A stretch of 64,000 nucleotides of DNA, taken from positions 1,117,501 through 1,181,500 of the forward strand of contig BJKQ01000011.1 of NCBI GenBank assembly GCA_006538405.1, given 5' to 3'. The DNA comes from Hansfordia pulvinata. Lineage: Eukaryota > Ascomycota > Sordariomycetes > Xylariales. The position numbers were made by a program, and so were the translations under genes. The notes under the pieces are model-generated. The model was not told where the DNA came from. It searched no databases and saw only the letters and a program-made list of their open reading frames with translations. Every line of letters starts with the position of its first letter. Position 1 is the stretch's first letter. This document shows, in pieces, positions 1 through 13,200 of the stretch.

Positions 1-121
1 GACACGAGTACGTACGGTGACGACAAGTCGATGGCGGTGGCTTTGTGCCCTCCAAACCGCGGCCGTCCGTAAAATTTGGAGTGGTTATGGTTTTGAATAA
101 TCACGCTTCCCTTCATCAATC

Positions 122-210
122 GCCCGGATGGTCTAGCGGTATGATACTCGCTTAGGGAGAACCTAAGTTCAATATGCGAGTGGTCCCCGGTTCGAGCCCG
201 GGTTCGGGCC
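122..210 (+). tRNA. tRNA-Pro (anticodon AGG) with a 17-nt intron
   Basis: The sequence folds as a complete tRNA. The acceptor arms are 122-128 and 203-209 with discriminator C at 210. The T arm is CCCGG-TTCGAGC-CCGGG at 186-202, and the anticodon stem is CTCGC/GCGAG. The anticodon loop reads TT-AGG-GT once a 17-nt intron (about 158-174), placed just 3' of position 37, is removed; the anticodon is 154-156. Intron-bearing tRNA-Pro(AGG) is normal in filamentous ascomycetes. A short T run (TCTTTT, about 214-219) just downstream fits a Pol III terminator. Confidence 0.93.
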
Positions 211-219
211 ATTGTCTTT

Positions 220-1647
220 TGCCAATTTCTCCACCATCTATCTCTCTAGAGACTCTCTTTCTTTTAAGCACGTCCCCTACGCTTCACAGGCCTTACTCGG
301 TTTTTCTGCGTGTCGTTTCTCTTCAATTTTGTTCTTGTCCGGTCTATTTCAATCGTATCGTGCAGTCCTTCTTCTCTCAATCATTCCGGTCACTTATTCG
401 CTGAGCTTCGATTCGCCTGGGTCACTCACCTAACTAAACAAATGGACAATGGCTGCCATTGATTACTCTGGCCAGGTTCATAGATCCAAACTTGGACCAG
501 CGGCTGCCTGTGCGTACGAAAGAGCCAAAGAGCCGATGCACAATCTCTTCTGGTCTAAATTGTTGCTCGTCCTTCGGACCGCGGTCTTGATCGAAGAAAA
601 GAGAGCCCGGCTCGCTAGGCTAGCGAGAGGAGCGCGCTCGACTCGGAACAGCCTCCAACCAACCTGTGGCAGCTTCCATTCACCGTCCCTTCTCTTACTC
701 ACCTCGTTACTTCTCGCTTCTCGTGGCAGATGGTGGCAATTTCTTGATCGTAGACTGTGACCCTTGCTTGATACATACAGGTCTCGACTCGAAAGGTTTA
801 GTCAAGACATCCTCTCGGCAGCATGCATCGTCATCACCAGAGGCGTACTGAAGAAGCAGACAGTCGCTGAAAGATTGCGTGTATTAATGTTATCTTCCCC
901 GGTCTCCCCGCACCCTGTATTCTGTGGGCATCATCTCGTCGCTGAATCAAATCGAAACTAAAACTTCCCCGGGCACCAATCTCGTGGCATGCCCTATAAT
1001 TATGTACTGTACAAAGAGGGAGGGAAACGGAGATTCTGCGACAGACTGGGCGCCGATCGCAAACTCCCACTCCCACTTGTCCGTCGCGAAGTAGAGTCAT
1101 TCGAAACGAGAATCGCCTCCCTTTCCTCAGGCTATGCAAGGATTCAAGAGGGACGCAAATGGACAGAAACATTTTGATTCGCACCGTAACAAAGGAAAGA
1201 TAAATTACAGAAACCAAATAAACCAGTTCAAACCCTCGGGGATTCAATCTTGGAGGTTGAGGTGGCCCAGTTCGATGCCTGTGCATCATGTAGATAGGTA
1301 TGTGTCTGACGAGACGGTGTGCTCGGGCGTCTTGGTGATCGTCGGCGCGTCGGCAAGATTATGTTGTTCTCAGGGTGGTATGGGGGGTGGCGTGTCGGTA
1401 CATTCGTTATATGCCGCAAGTTCAAAGCAGATGTAGTCGGGGTATAAGGGTATCAATCTAGACTCGTGGGCGAAAGCTGACAAAAGGCAAAATGGTATCA
1501 AATCAGGTTCAGTATCAACGTCATCCTCTGGAGTCCAGATGCCTTTGCCAAACAGGTGACAAAATAAAAGTATATGCCGACCGTGAGGATCCGGATCGCT
1601 CACGATTGATCGACAGGCCGCGCAGAGATGTCGACTGCTGACACCTC
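220..1647. other. intergenic, no supported gene
   Basis: The open frames here are short, lack intron logic and resemble no family. The right part should contain the 3' UTR of the large minus-strand gene that ends at 1648. I see no RNA gene or repeat of note. Confidence 0.6.
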
Positions 1648-4600
1648 TTAGTCATCAAAGAAAGAGGCATCGTCAAAGTCCTCCATCTGTGCGTCGGCAT
1701 CATAAGAGCCCGAGGCCATCATGGGAGGCGTCACCGGCTGCTTGCGGTCCTGTCGCGGAGGCGGCGTCGTCACGGCGGGCATCTTCTCGGCCTGGCGCGC
1801 AGACACGGAGCGATCGCGATCTCTGTTGGCAAACTGCTCGGCCGTGAAGCGCCGTCCGGTTGCGCCGAATGCCGTGGGCTGCGCCTGGCTCTGTTCCTCA
1901 GCTGGCATGTTGCGCACGTGCGAAGCTGGAGGCGTCATCAGGCCAGAAGAGGTCGAGTTGCTGCGCTGGGCGGGTGCCGGGGGGGCCTTGGAGGGCGTGA
2001 CATTCCTGCCGTTTCTAGGCGAGGACATAGTGGCGGACCGAGCCTGGTTGGCTTTCTTCCAGTTGCCCCAAGCGGCAGCCAGCGGGCCCACGGCCTGAGC
2101 AACACGGGGAGTGCTGAGGATGCTGGGCAGGCTGATGTTGGAGCCACCGTTCATAGCACGCTCACGCTCCTGCTCTTCCATCTGCAAGTTGGCCTTGAGG
2201 CGGATGGCGGCATCCTTGACCGTCTCGACATCAAAATTGTCGGCCGACAAGGCGTTGATAATGTCCTGCAGGTCACTGTGCCTGACGGCCAGCAGCTCAC
2301 GCAGCCAGGTGATTTCGTCGTCGCGCTTGGAAATCTTGGAGGAAGCCTCGGGGTCCAGCTTGGATACGGACTGCTCGAGCTCCTCGATGCGCTGCTCGCG
2401 AGCCTGCAGCTGTTCCTGCAAGACCATGATGGACTCGCGGAGCGCTTGAGGGGAAATCTTCTCGGGCAGTTCCATCGCCTTGGCAAGCTGCTTGGTCTGC
2501 GTGGCTGGCGTCGCTTGTGCAATGGCCTCGGGAGCGGGCGCGGGAGCAGGCACGACAGGCGCCTTGGAGGCTTGGGAAGCCGCTTGGGCAGCAGCCTTGG
2601 CAGCCTCCTGCGCGATCTGAACCTTCTCTTCGAGATGGGTAATGCGGTCCTGCAGATGTTCAGTCTTGGACGATGACAGGCTGAGACGCTCCATGAGGTG
2701 CTGCTCGTTGCGCTGCGCATCCTCGGTAACGTTGTGGATCTGTCGCTCGTAGCGGGCTTCAAGATCCTCAACGTGGTTCTGGTGCTTGGTGGTGAGGTCC
2801 TCCACGTGAATCTGGCTCTTGCTGATGAGCGCCTCGACTTCAGTCTTCTTGGTGGTCTGGGCCTCTTCGAGCATCATCTCGTGGTGGGCCTTGGCCGTGT
2901 CGGCGTCGAGTCTCACCTGGTCAAGCTGTGCGCGGACCTTGGTGATCTCCTCATCGAGCTCCTCGCGGAGCGAATCAAGCTCGACCTTCTTGGAGGTCTG
3001 GGCAGCCTCGAGCATCATGTCGTGGTGAGCCTTGGAGGTGTCCGCATCAAGCTTGACGTTGTCAAGCTGAGCCCGAACCTTGCTGACTTCATCCTCGAGT
3101 TCAGCGCGCATCGAGTAGATCTGGGTGGTGGCAGCCTCGACACGGGCGTGGGCAGCCTCAAGCTCGTTCTCGACAGAGTTCTGAGCTCTCTGGACTTCGG
3201 TGGCGGCGGCGTCCTTGGCATCCTCAAGCTCACGCTGGAGACGAAGGCTGCTCTGGCCCAGGGTGTGGTTCTCGTTGCGCAGCTCACCGATGATGCCTTC
3301 CAGGCGCTTGCACTCGGCAACGGCTCTCATACCAGCACGCTCACCGCCTTCGAGGCGCTCGCACTCAACTTCCAAACGCTCACGGGTGCGGGCCTCGGCC
3401 TGGACACGGGCATCGAGGACCTCGAGACGGGCCACAAGAGCCTGCTCCTTCTTGGTGCGGCGTGAGTTCTCCTCGGTGATCTCGCGAGCAGCATGAGCCA
3501 TGTCATCTTGCAAGCCGACGAACTTGGCACGCCAGTTGTCCCTGATGCGCTCGTTCTCCTCGAGCTGGACTCCAAGGGTATCGATGAGCTTGTGCAGATG
3601 CTTGGTCTCATTGACAGCTTGGTGGAAGTCATCGTTCTGGCGGCTGTAGGCCTCTCTGGCTTGCTCAGCCTCAGATCGCCAGTGACGAGCCTCCTGCCTG
3701 GACTCCTTGAGCTCGGCTTCGGCGTTGGCCAGGCGGTTCTTGAGTTCACCCTGGGTCTGCTCGCCGTTCGATTTGTCGGCCTCGAGGAGAGTGAGACGCA
3801 TTGAGTTCTTGCCTGAGCTCTGCTGGAGAGCCTTGAGCTTGTCATCGCGTTCCTCGAGCACTGAACGCAGGCGGTCTTCCTCCTCAGAGGAGATGCGCAG
3901 AAGACGTTGGATCTCCGAGAGTCGGTCTTCGGCTTCCCTTCGGGTCGACAGCTCAGTCTCGGTCTTACCCTCCTGAGTCTTGAGTCGGTCCTCCAGGTCG
4001 TGAATTCTCTGGTCAAAGACGCTTCTGTTCATGATCTCCACTTCAACCTTGGTCTCGGCCTGCTCAAGTTGACGACGCAGCTCAACAGAACGGTCCTCGG
4101 CAACACGGCGAGAGTTGGTCTCGGCCTCGCACTGCTCTTCTTGGACACGAAGCTTCTGTTCAACCTCCCGTAGTCTGTTGCGCTCTTCCTCGGTCCTTTG
4201 CTCTTCGCTGCGGAGCTTGTCCTCAGTCTCGCGGACTCTGGTGCGTTCCTCCTCGGCTCTGCCTTCTTCGGAGCGAAGGCGCTGTTCGAGATCGACGATC
4301 TTGGCTTGCATCTCCGCCATCTTGTTGTTTGCTTCGTCGTCATCTTTAATGACAGGCGGCGGCGGCGGCGGGGCGCGCTTCTCAACAGCGTGGTCGACGA
4401 GATTGCGCAGCTCGTCACCCATGAAGAGGCCGTGAATTGTCTCGGTGAGCTGAGACTTGAGCTTTTCAGGAAGAGACTCCTCTTTGCCCGAGATTTCCAC
4501 GGCCGACTCAGCCTGTGCCTGTTCCAATGCACGGGAATTGTGCTGTCTGTCCATAGCTTCCATGACGGCAATGCGGATCTGCTCTAGTCGTCGATCACGA

Positions 4601-7600
4601 CGCGGGCTCAACGACCTGTGATGGGGAGTCTCGTCGTCCTCGTCGTCCGCGTCGCTTTCCTGAATCTCTGCAGATACGCTGCGTCCGTCGCGGCGGCTCG
4701 AGGCAGCCCTTCGCGAGATGGTGCCAAGAGCATGGTGCAGGCCGTCAAGCGTCTTCTCCAGGGGGTCCAATCGAGAGGCCAGCAGGTTGCTGACGAGATC
4801 ATTGACATGGCCGTCGAAGTACTTCACGCGCTGCTCGAGTTTGCCTTGCTCACTGGCACTGAAGGCATCGTCCCATTCGCTGTCGGCGACCGCTTCAGAC
4901 GCGTTGAGGCGGTTGACCGAGCCGTCGAAGCCCTGGGACACGGCACTGCGTGGCGGGTCGACGAAGGGATCTTCCATTTCGGTGGAGGCGCGAGGAGCAG
5001 CCTCCTGTGGCAGGGTGCGGTACTGGCGAGGGCTGGGGCTGGGGCATCGCTTCGGAAAGGCACAGGGGGCTGGAGATGCACCGGCGGCGAGTGAGTGACT
5101 GCAGCAACCGACATGTTGCGGGCGGGGCTCAGACCGCGAGCCGGACTGGGCTGCCACTGAGGGGAGTCGACGTTCTTCTTGATTCCTAGCGAGGGCTCTC
5201 TCTCCATATGCCTCATGACAGCATCAATGTCCTCGAACGTAGGCTCACGCCCATGCTGCGTCTCCCGGGGTTGCTCATCCTCCACAGACGGGGGGCTGAC
5301 AGGCAGCGGCTCAAAGCTGAGCAGCTCGGAAGACTCAGTAGGCTTGGCCGCATTGTCAGTGGTCTCGGAGACGGGCGAGGGCGACCCTGCGAAGCGTGAT
5401 GCAGCCAGACCAGCAGGCTTGGGCAGCGAAGGCGGGGAGTCGGCGAGCGCCTTGGGGGGCGAGGCGAACCGCGACGTGGCCAAGCCCTTGGACACCACGC
5501 GCGGCCGAGGTTCCTCGGGGGTCGGGTCGCGAGCAGCACTGTTTTGGAGCTGCGAGTCCGGGCCGGGGGTGGGAGACCCAGCACGATCCTCTTCAGACTC
5601 TGGCTCCGGCAGAGTCATTGAAGTGGGCTGAAGCTTGAGCATCGGGTCGAAGGGGGCGGTGACAGAGTCCCCGCTTCCAAACATGAAGCCGCCGCCAGGA
5701 ACGAAGGGTTGAGCGGTTGCCGAAAGGTTCTTCTTGTGCTCGTTCGGGTCCAACTCGCCGAAAGGCCTGGCGTCATTGAAGCTCTGTATCTCCGATGAGT
5801 TTCTGAACTCGAAAGGCGCCCAGGTTCCCTTGTCTTGGTCGGGAGACGTGCCCGATGGGCTCGTGGTGGTCTTCGTGTCCTCGTCATTGTCGTTGGATTC
5901 GGAGGGGACCTTGCCATCGGTGGACTCGGATATGACAGTGGAGGCAAGAGTGGTGTCCGCAAGTGCCGGGCTGCCATGCTCCTCGGGCTTGTCTTCGGGA
6001 AGCTCGCTCTTGTCGGCCTCCTTCTCCACCTCCTCTTCTTCTTCCTCGACCTGGTTCGCGGGCTGGGGTTGGGGCTCGGGTTCGGGCGTAGGCTCCGCAA
6101 ACAGAGGGACGTCGTCGCCATCGCTGTTGTTGTCTCTGAACTTCTTTTTGACGCGGCTGGTGTCGGTCAGGCGGCCATCCTGATCTTCGGTGCTGTTGCC
6201 AGCAGCCGAAACCGAGGCTGCGGCAGCCGCAGCGGCAGCTGATACCGGAACAGGCGATTTCCTCTCCTTCTCGGTAGGGCGGACAATCGGAATGGCCTTG
6301 GACTTCTTCGCAGGCTTGACAATATCAGACAGGTTGAGGTCAATGTTGCTGAAGATGGAGCCCGGCCGCGTTTGCCGACCCTCGGTTCCAGAGGTAGGGG
6401 GGCTAGCCAGAGACGGCGCAAATGATCCCAGGGGCGTGAAGGAGGCAGCACCAGGGTTGAATTTGGGGCCTGATGCAGCGAAGTCGAATGTCTTCTTAGG
6501 GGCAGGAGCACCGAAGTCGAAGGTGCCCTTGCTGGGCGGCACCACAGGTGCCTCGGTAGCAGGCTCCGGCGCGTAGGCGGGCTCAGGCACATATGAGGGC
6601 TCGGGTGCGTAGGCAGGCTCTTCCGGAGCCTCGGGTTCGGGAATCGACGGAGCCTGGGGATGGAAGTCTTGCTGCATCTCGTGAATCGAAGGGATCGATG
6701 GGAAGCTCGCGTGGTTACTGGGCATGCTGGGCACGGCCTGGTGGTTGGAGGCCTGGTGGTTGGAGGAGTTGTCGGCGCCTTGAAACGTGACCGGGTAACT
6801 GGTGGGCGGGTTGGCGCTGCTGCCAAAAACGAACGAGCCAGGCGTGAAGCTACTGCTGCCAGGATTAAACTTGAACTCGGCGGCACCGGCATTCAGCTTA
6901 GAAAACGAAGGCTTGCTCGAGTGGCTAGGCTTGCGGGATGACGCCTTGCTGCTGGTGGCAGGGGCAGCTGCTGGCTCATCCGCCCACGGGTTGCTAACGT
7001 TGGACAGCGACTTCTGGTGCATTTGGTTCATGAAATCAAACGACCCGACGGGAGTTCCCAGGTTGCTGGGGTTTGTCTCAATCTCGTAAGATTCATCGGC
7101 AGCCGGGAAAGCTGGACCCGGAGCGTTGAACTGCTGCATGTTGTTGGCGCTTGCGTTGTCGAGGCTACTCCGGGACTCGTTGTTATCGAAGTATGCCTGC
7201 TGGGATAGCGAGTGACCGCGACTGTGTGGTTGAGGGTGGTGCAATTTGGGCCCATCGTCCGAGTCGTTGGCAAAGCTACTGAAGTGCACAGAGGGCCCGC
7301 GGGCGTGAGCGGTCTCATTAGCACGGCCGCCCTCCAGCGGCTGCGGCTGCTGCCTCTGCTCGTTGTGTGGAGGGTTGTAGTCAGGCTCGTCAAGCTGAGT
7401 ATTGAACTGCTCCTCGAGGTGGTACTCCGCGTCGTTGATCTCACGCTGCAGACTGTTGCTCGCGTTGTGACGGATGAAGTGGTTGTTGGTGTCCACGACA
7501 TCGACGGGGCTCTTGTCATCATACGGATTGCTCTGGAGCTCGTCCTCAACCTCCTCGCGGAGGTCCTGCAGGCGCGGCGAAGCCCGGGCCGAGTCTTGCC

Positions 7601-9615
7601 GCTGCAGTTGCTGGTGGGGCAGCATGGGAAACTGCAGCGACTGGTGTCTCTGATGCATGCCGGCAGGAGACATGTTATCACGCTGGAAGGGGGAGCTGGG
7701 AGACATCATCATCGAGGGCGAGCCAGCGCGGTGGCCAAGCTGCTGCTGAAGAAGCATCTGAGGGTTCCAGCCGTGGGGCGATGGCTGGCCAGAGAAGAAG
7801 GGCAGCTCGTGGGGCGAAATGGAAATCGAGGCGCGGGGGTTGTATTTGCCCATTTGGGGCGCATTGAATGACACTGGAGACGCAACTGAAGGGATACCCG
7901 GGCTTTGCGTGGCGGAAGACCCATTGCCCGATAAGAAGGGCGCCTGGAAGGGGAATCCCGGCTGCTGCGAATTGGCACCCGCTGAAGATGTGGGGATCGG
8001 CGGCGAGAAGGGCAGCGGCGGGTATTGGTTCATCATGCCGGGCGCGGGCGACGCTGAGGCCATGCCCTCTGGTTGAAGCTGAGGCTCGGGCTCTTCCTCG
8101 GCCAGCGAGACACCAAGCGCTCTAAGCTTGGCTTCTTGAAGCTCGTTGACATAATCCTTCCACGCTGTGGGTTGGGTTTTTGCGTTAGTCACGGCTCTGG
8201 CTCGCTTGGCTCTGGCTCGAGTGCAGCATGCCGCCAGTACAAGGGGAGGGGAGACTCACCGTTTAGGTCAGGAAGAGTAACGGGGTACTTATTGTCCGCA
8301 CGCTCGCGCGCCATGTCGTTGAAACTGGGCCATTCGTGGCGACTCTGCGAATTGATGTCGGTATTGTCTTGGGCATCAACGGAGCCCTCCAGGTCGAAGC
8401 CCCGCACATTGTAGCCGAGTTCCGCCCACTCCCTCATTATAGTGTTGATCGTATTAGGGTCGAGGGGCATGGGTGCATTGCCGGGTTGCCCTCGCTCTTC
8501 ATCCCGGGGCAGTAGCACCATGATATTCTTGCCCTTCCATGGTACCTTTTTCTTCAGTCTGGGGGTATGAGATGCAGCAGGCTTCGCCGGCTTTTGTGGC
8601 GTGGCCGGGCCTTCCCGCTCCGCTGCCACGGGGGTAGTCATGGTGCCGTCCACAGCTTTGTCGTCGGGTCCGGCCGGCGTTTCCGCCTGAGGGGCAACCT
8701 CGGGCTCGGTGGTCGAGCGGACCGGGGTCTCGCTGGCGGGCGGGCTGTCCGCCTCGTCCCACGAGACCTTTTCGGCTTCTATACTTTCCATTTTGGCGGC
8801 TCTGTGTCCACCGAAGCGCCTATTGATAACGGCCTGCTTCAGGGTCTCGTTGCTGGAACGCGTTCTTGGATGGCCCTGTGGCGTCGGGCCGTCGGGGTTG
8901 ACGGGATGAGGGCGGGGGGCACGAGGGGTGATGGGATCTGTCTCCTCGTACCAGCCGGGGTCTTCGCCGGAAGCAGAGCTGCTCAGTGAAGAGTGCTCGC
9001 TGTCGTCGGTGCCGTCGCTGAACCAGTGGCGGTGCTCTGAAGAGAGCGCCTTGGTGGTGTGCTGCCGAATCCAGTCCTCGGTGATGCCACGAGGGGGTCT
9101 TCGGGCCCGGTTAGCTAGTACAGCGGCACTGCCCGTCAGAGACGACGAAGGAGGTTCCGGCTCGTTCGTCGCGGCTAGCAGGGGGCTGGGCGAAGAAAAG
9201 GAGTGTCGATCTCCAGGTGATGAAGCGGCGAATCCTCGTCGTCGACGTCGGACAGCTCGCTGCTGTAGCTCTGCTGGCGGAGGTGACCCGTGTGCTCGCT
9301 CGGGTAAGGTGAGCCCCAACTAGTTGTGACGTACCGCGAATCCTCGGGCTGGTCTGTCCGAGTAGGCGACTCGGGCGACCGCAGGTGCTCGAGAGCTCGT
9401 TCAGGTAGCTGAGGGGCGGGAAGCGGCGGTAGCACAGGAGATGACAACTCTGCGTCGTCCGCGGTGGCCGAGCTGGATAGGGGAGAGGAGGACCTCGCAG
9501 GAGAGGCTTCTGGAGGCGAGGGCCGTGGCTGTGGAGGAGCGCCGTCCTGGGCAGCGGCACCAGGGGGAGACGACCTTGGAGAAGACGTCTTTAGGGGCCC
9601 TTCAGGACGAGGCAT
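1648..9615 (-). CDS. giant disordered/coiled-coil scaffold protein with PAM2-like motifs
   Basis: This encodes about 2,620 aa in two exons. The intron 8165-8259 is clear (GTGAGT donor, CTAAC branch point, CACAG acceptor). The start is ATG at 9615; the stop is TAA at 1648. Residues 1-350 are Ser/Pro/Glu-rich. A conserved-looking block beginning WKGKNIMVLLPRDEERG lies near residue 360-380, followed by WAELGYNVRGFDLE. Residues 460-1,500 are Q/P/S-rich and disordered, with PAM2-like peptides FNPGSSSFTP, FNPGAASFTP and LSATAQPFVP. A long heptad coiled coil runs from about 1,730 to 2,300, with a second short one near 2,370. The tail is acidic and aromatic (DDASFFDD). Two frame breaks occur, at G runs 9181-9185 and 5041-5044; one added base at each restores a single frame. 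PAM2 peptides bind the MLLE domain of poly(A)-binding protein, so I infer an mRNP or transport scaffold. I do not recognise the family; a spindle-pole or septal coiled-coil protein is the alternative. Confidence 0.8.
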
Positions 9616-10226
9616 GTCAGCATCACGACGGTGGTAACAGCGGCGGCGGCGGTTTAGGGGCGTGTGCGTGGCTGGACCACGGCTGAAAAGGAGGAGCCAA
9701 GATCCAGGCGCGAAGGGTACGTATGTACCGGGCTGTCCACAGGGCGCAGGCGGCAATGGTGCACGGCACGGCGGAGCAAGACAGGTGCAGACCGCCGACC
9801 AGCAGAAGCCAGAGCGTGTTCAGGTCGTGTCTCGCGTGGTGGTGGCTGGGAGCACGGGAATGGAGGGCCGGCCAAGGAAGGGCAAGGGAGAGAAACGGGG
9901 ACGGCGTGTAAAGGGAGTAGAGAGCGTCGCGGTCAGGGGACACGGACGGCTCGCCTGCGAGGGGAATGTCTCTGAATAGAGGCCAGGCGGGAAGGTGAGG
10001 GTCAAGGGGGACGGGACGCGATCGAGACAAGGGCCAGCAGCGTGGGCGAGTATGTTGCTTACCACAGGGAGATCAGCGCGCAGACGAGTCGCAAGATCGC
10101 CTGCTGCTGAATCTCGGAGAGACGAAGGGGTCTTGTCACGAGTCGAGTCGAGCCGAGGCAGGGCGGGTCGGCGACGGCGGCGACGACGGGTCAGTGTGTC
10201 GTCGTCGCGTGCGGTCGCAAATATTG

Positions 10227-10268
10227 GTCGTCGTCGTCGTCGTCGTCTGGGTCGTCGTCGTCGTCGTC
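10227..10268 (+). repeat. GTC trinucleotide microsatellite
   Basis: About seven GTC units (10227-10247), a TGG interruption, then about six more (10251-10268). It lies roughly 0.6 kb upstream of the minus-strand scaffold start and probably falls in its leader or promoter. It does not lie in a supported coding frame. Confidence 0.85.
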
Positions 10269-13200
10269 GAGTCGCCGTGGTGGACGCCCTTTGGTGTCTT
10301 GGAATAAAGGGTATACGGAAAAGAGGAATTAATTAAAGTTGGGAAAAAGGATGGGCAGCCAGGTCCGGGTCCCGATGCGGTGCAGGGCGTGGCAGCGGCA
10401 GCGGCAGCGGCAGGGACGAGTACGAGCACTCGGGCCACAAGATGCGAGCAGGTACCTGGGAACGTGCAGTGCAGCTCGGGTGTCCGTGGGTGCGGTGCTT
10501 CAAGGGCCCCGAGCATCCAATGTGTGCGAGGTCCCGGTACGCGCTTCAGGCGCAGATGTTCGCACCGTAGAGGGGCTTCTGACTGTAGAGGTACACGGAA
10601 GCTACCTACGAAAGCAAGCATTGGAATACTCGTGGGCACCTACATACATGTATGAAGGCCGACAGGAAAATGTACCTTGCAGCGCATGGGCGACGTTGGG
10701 CAAGGTTCCATTGCAAAGATGACGCGCGAACACAGCAAGACCCCAGGTCTGCGGCAGGCACGAGGCAGGCACGGCAGGCAGGAGCAAAGGTACCTTAGGT
10801 AAAGACACGAGATCTACATCGCGATCTGCTGGCCGCGCTGTGGCGATGTCCAGGTGGCACGTCTCTGCCAAGTCGCTTCAGCCTGCAGATGCGCACAATA
10901 TACTCGACGAGCTAACGAGACAACCAAGCTACAGAGACACGTGCAAGTAGCGATACGCGCATTGATACATGCATCTTCTCGTAAAGCGTTGGTGGTGGAC
11001 GCGGAGGTGTACTCGTAGGCCGTTAATTAAAGATGTACCGAGTCGTCCAATCGTTGGAACTGGGCGGCCAGCGAAAAGGGGCTGGGCTGGAATGAATGGG
11101 ATGGATGGGATGGCAGGGCAGGGCAAGGCAGGACAAGGCAGGCGTGGCAGGCAAGCGTGCGGGCGGGCGGTGTAAGCGGCGCCCCGGGCGCGCGACGCGT
11201 CTTTTTTTTTTTGACCATTTTTAATCAACCCTTTTTAGTCGCCCCTTTGTTTGCTGCGACCGCCTCGCGCCGGTGCTGCTCCGGACGCAGGGGAACGACA
11301 GCCAGGAACAAGCAGAAGAAAATTGGCGTCGCCCCCCGAGCTACTCGTACTCTAGGTCGGGCTCGAATCCCTAGGCGGCATAGACGGTATTAGAGCAGCG
11401 AGCGGGCGAGTCGTTGGAAAGCTTTAGGTACACGAGAGGACGAGGACGAGTCAGGGTAGAGCCAAGTAAGAAGAGGTGATAATAGTAAGGAATGGCCAGG
11501 CTTTGGTGGCAGTCGGCTGCTCTGCACAGACAATAGTAATAATAACTTAATAGCCGCGGGGCGGCAAACAGGGGATCAACCTGGAGGCGAGCGAGCGAGC
11601 CGGGCGAACCGACCGCTGGTGAAGAGCCGATGCGGGGATGATGGGACGGCGGGCGAGAGACGATCCATCAGAGGGATTCGAGATGGGTACTCCTCCGCCC
11701 ATGGCCATCGTGGATGGATCCATCACGAGTATGCCTTGAATGCGAGTAGTCACCAGTATGCAGATTGTGAGTGCTCGTCTATGATATGCACCAGCTGTAC
11801 TCGTAGCCTGTTTGTGACAAACATCACATTCATTGCGCGCGGAGTGTGTGCTATGGAATGGTGAAAAGAGCGTTCGAGTAGGAGTTCACCGTAATCGAAG
11901 GCAGTCACCTGCAGTAAAGGTGCTCGTACAGGCAAATTACCGACTTCCCACGAGGATCCTGGGAAATGATGTTGCGCCCAGCAGCAGCTGGGCAGGTGAC
12001 GACGATGGGGCCCCTTGCCCGCCATTTTAGCCGGGTGCTGGAGATTGCGCCGTGGACGCCTACCGGGCACTATTGCTGTTGGGGGTTTGCGAAGGACCGA
12101 CGCGGGCGAGCGGTGCTCAAGCTGCTCGTCTGAGAGGGAGTTGGCGGGATAATGCAACGGGCTACGGGCTACGAGTATGCCTCACGACACGTGCCGGCCG
12201 GGCGTCGTCGCGTCCAGGAGTCTGGTAGCAAATCATGACCGGGATGGCCCTGCTTAAATAATAATGTGGCTGCGACGGGAGGGTTCACGGTTCACGATGG
12301 CCGCGAGTTTTCGTGCCTATTGGGCAGGCGTGGCAGGCTACATGTAGATGGAGTACTCTGTAGAGACACGGTGGCTAGTCCAAATGAGGTGTCGTCTCCA
12401 GAGAATTCATCATCCAGATTCGAGGTACGAGTGAGTACGAGCACCCTAGCACTCCACGAGAGCTGCAAGGAGAAAAGTGGAAGAGTCGTTCTCGTCCTTT
12501 TCGTCCTGACCCATCCGTTGCGCTATGCATGCGTCGTGCATATGCTGTCCGTGCCAGCACCGTCCCAGCCAGGCCTCGCCGTCTTGTCATTCGCCTGCAG
12601 AGGGGGGAGAGGGGACGTAGGGGGCTGCCCGGGGTGGAGCGGCCTTGCGTGGTGGACGAGGACAGGACAATGGAAGGCAGCCCGGCTGGTGGGCGCTCGG
12701 ATCACGCTGAGATCAGCACTCCGCGGGGGCCTTGGGTGCGTGGGTGCTTGGGCTGCCACCCACACTGCCCAGATGGTGGGCTGGAAGCGCGAGGTGGCCA
12801 CCGTGGCCACCTGGCGGGCATCGTATGGGACCGCCGCTCCCACCACATGAGCAAGAGTACCCGCCTTGGGCGGCGTGTGTCTCACCACGGACGCATCCAC
12901 TGTAGAGTCTGGACGTGAAGTGCTCGTATAGTAGAAAGGGTAGGTAGGGTACGTCAGGTACTCTTGTATTAGGTGGCTTTATAGATGACTTGTGTGTGTA
13001 TGAATATCGTGTAGGTAGGTACTCGTAGGAATATGCACCGATGGCTTTTGGGTGGTGGTGCACCGCTGCTTATGGCCATGGATTAGGCGATGGGACGGTG
13101 CAGCCGTCAGTGTCGTGGACGGACCGGACGCGGGGGATGCAGGCCACGCAAATGACCGGCCCACTGCGCTGGGCCGAACAGGGCAACATCCGTAATGAAA

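Noticed and set aside
2698..3465. 255-codon plus-strand frame within the giant gene
   Set aside because: Mirror of the coiled-coil coding region; Leu/Val/Gly-rich antisense artefact.
5005..5157. A short intron joining the two frames of the giant gene
   Set aside because: Several GT-AG pairs fit the phase, but none has a good donor or branch point, and a single extra C at 5041-5044 joins the frames with sensible sequence.
9186..9334. A 149-nt intron (GTACGT to CCCAG) explaining the frame change near 9.2 kb
   Set aside because: Phase fits, but it would remove coding-like acidic sequence (SELSDVDDEDSPLHH); one missing C at 9181-9185 is simpler and matches the other breaks.
10227..10268. GTC repeats as a coding homopolymer (poly-Arg/Ser/Val)
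   Set aside because: No supported frame crosses it; it sits upstream of the minus-strand start.
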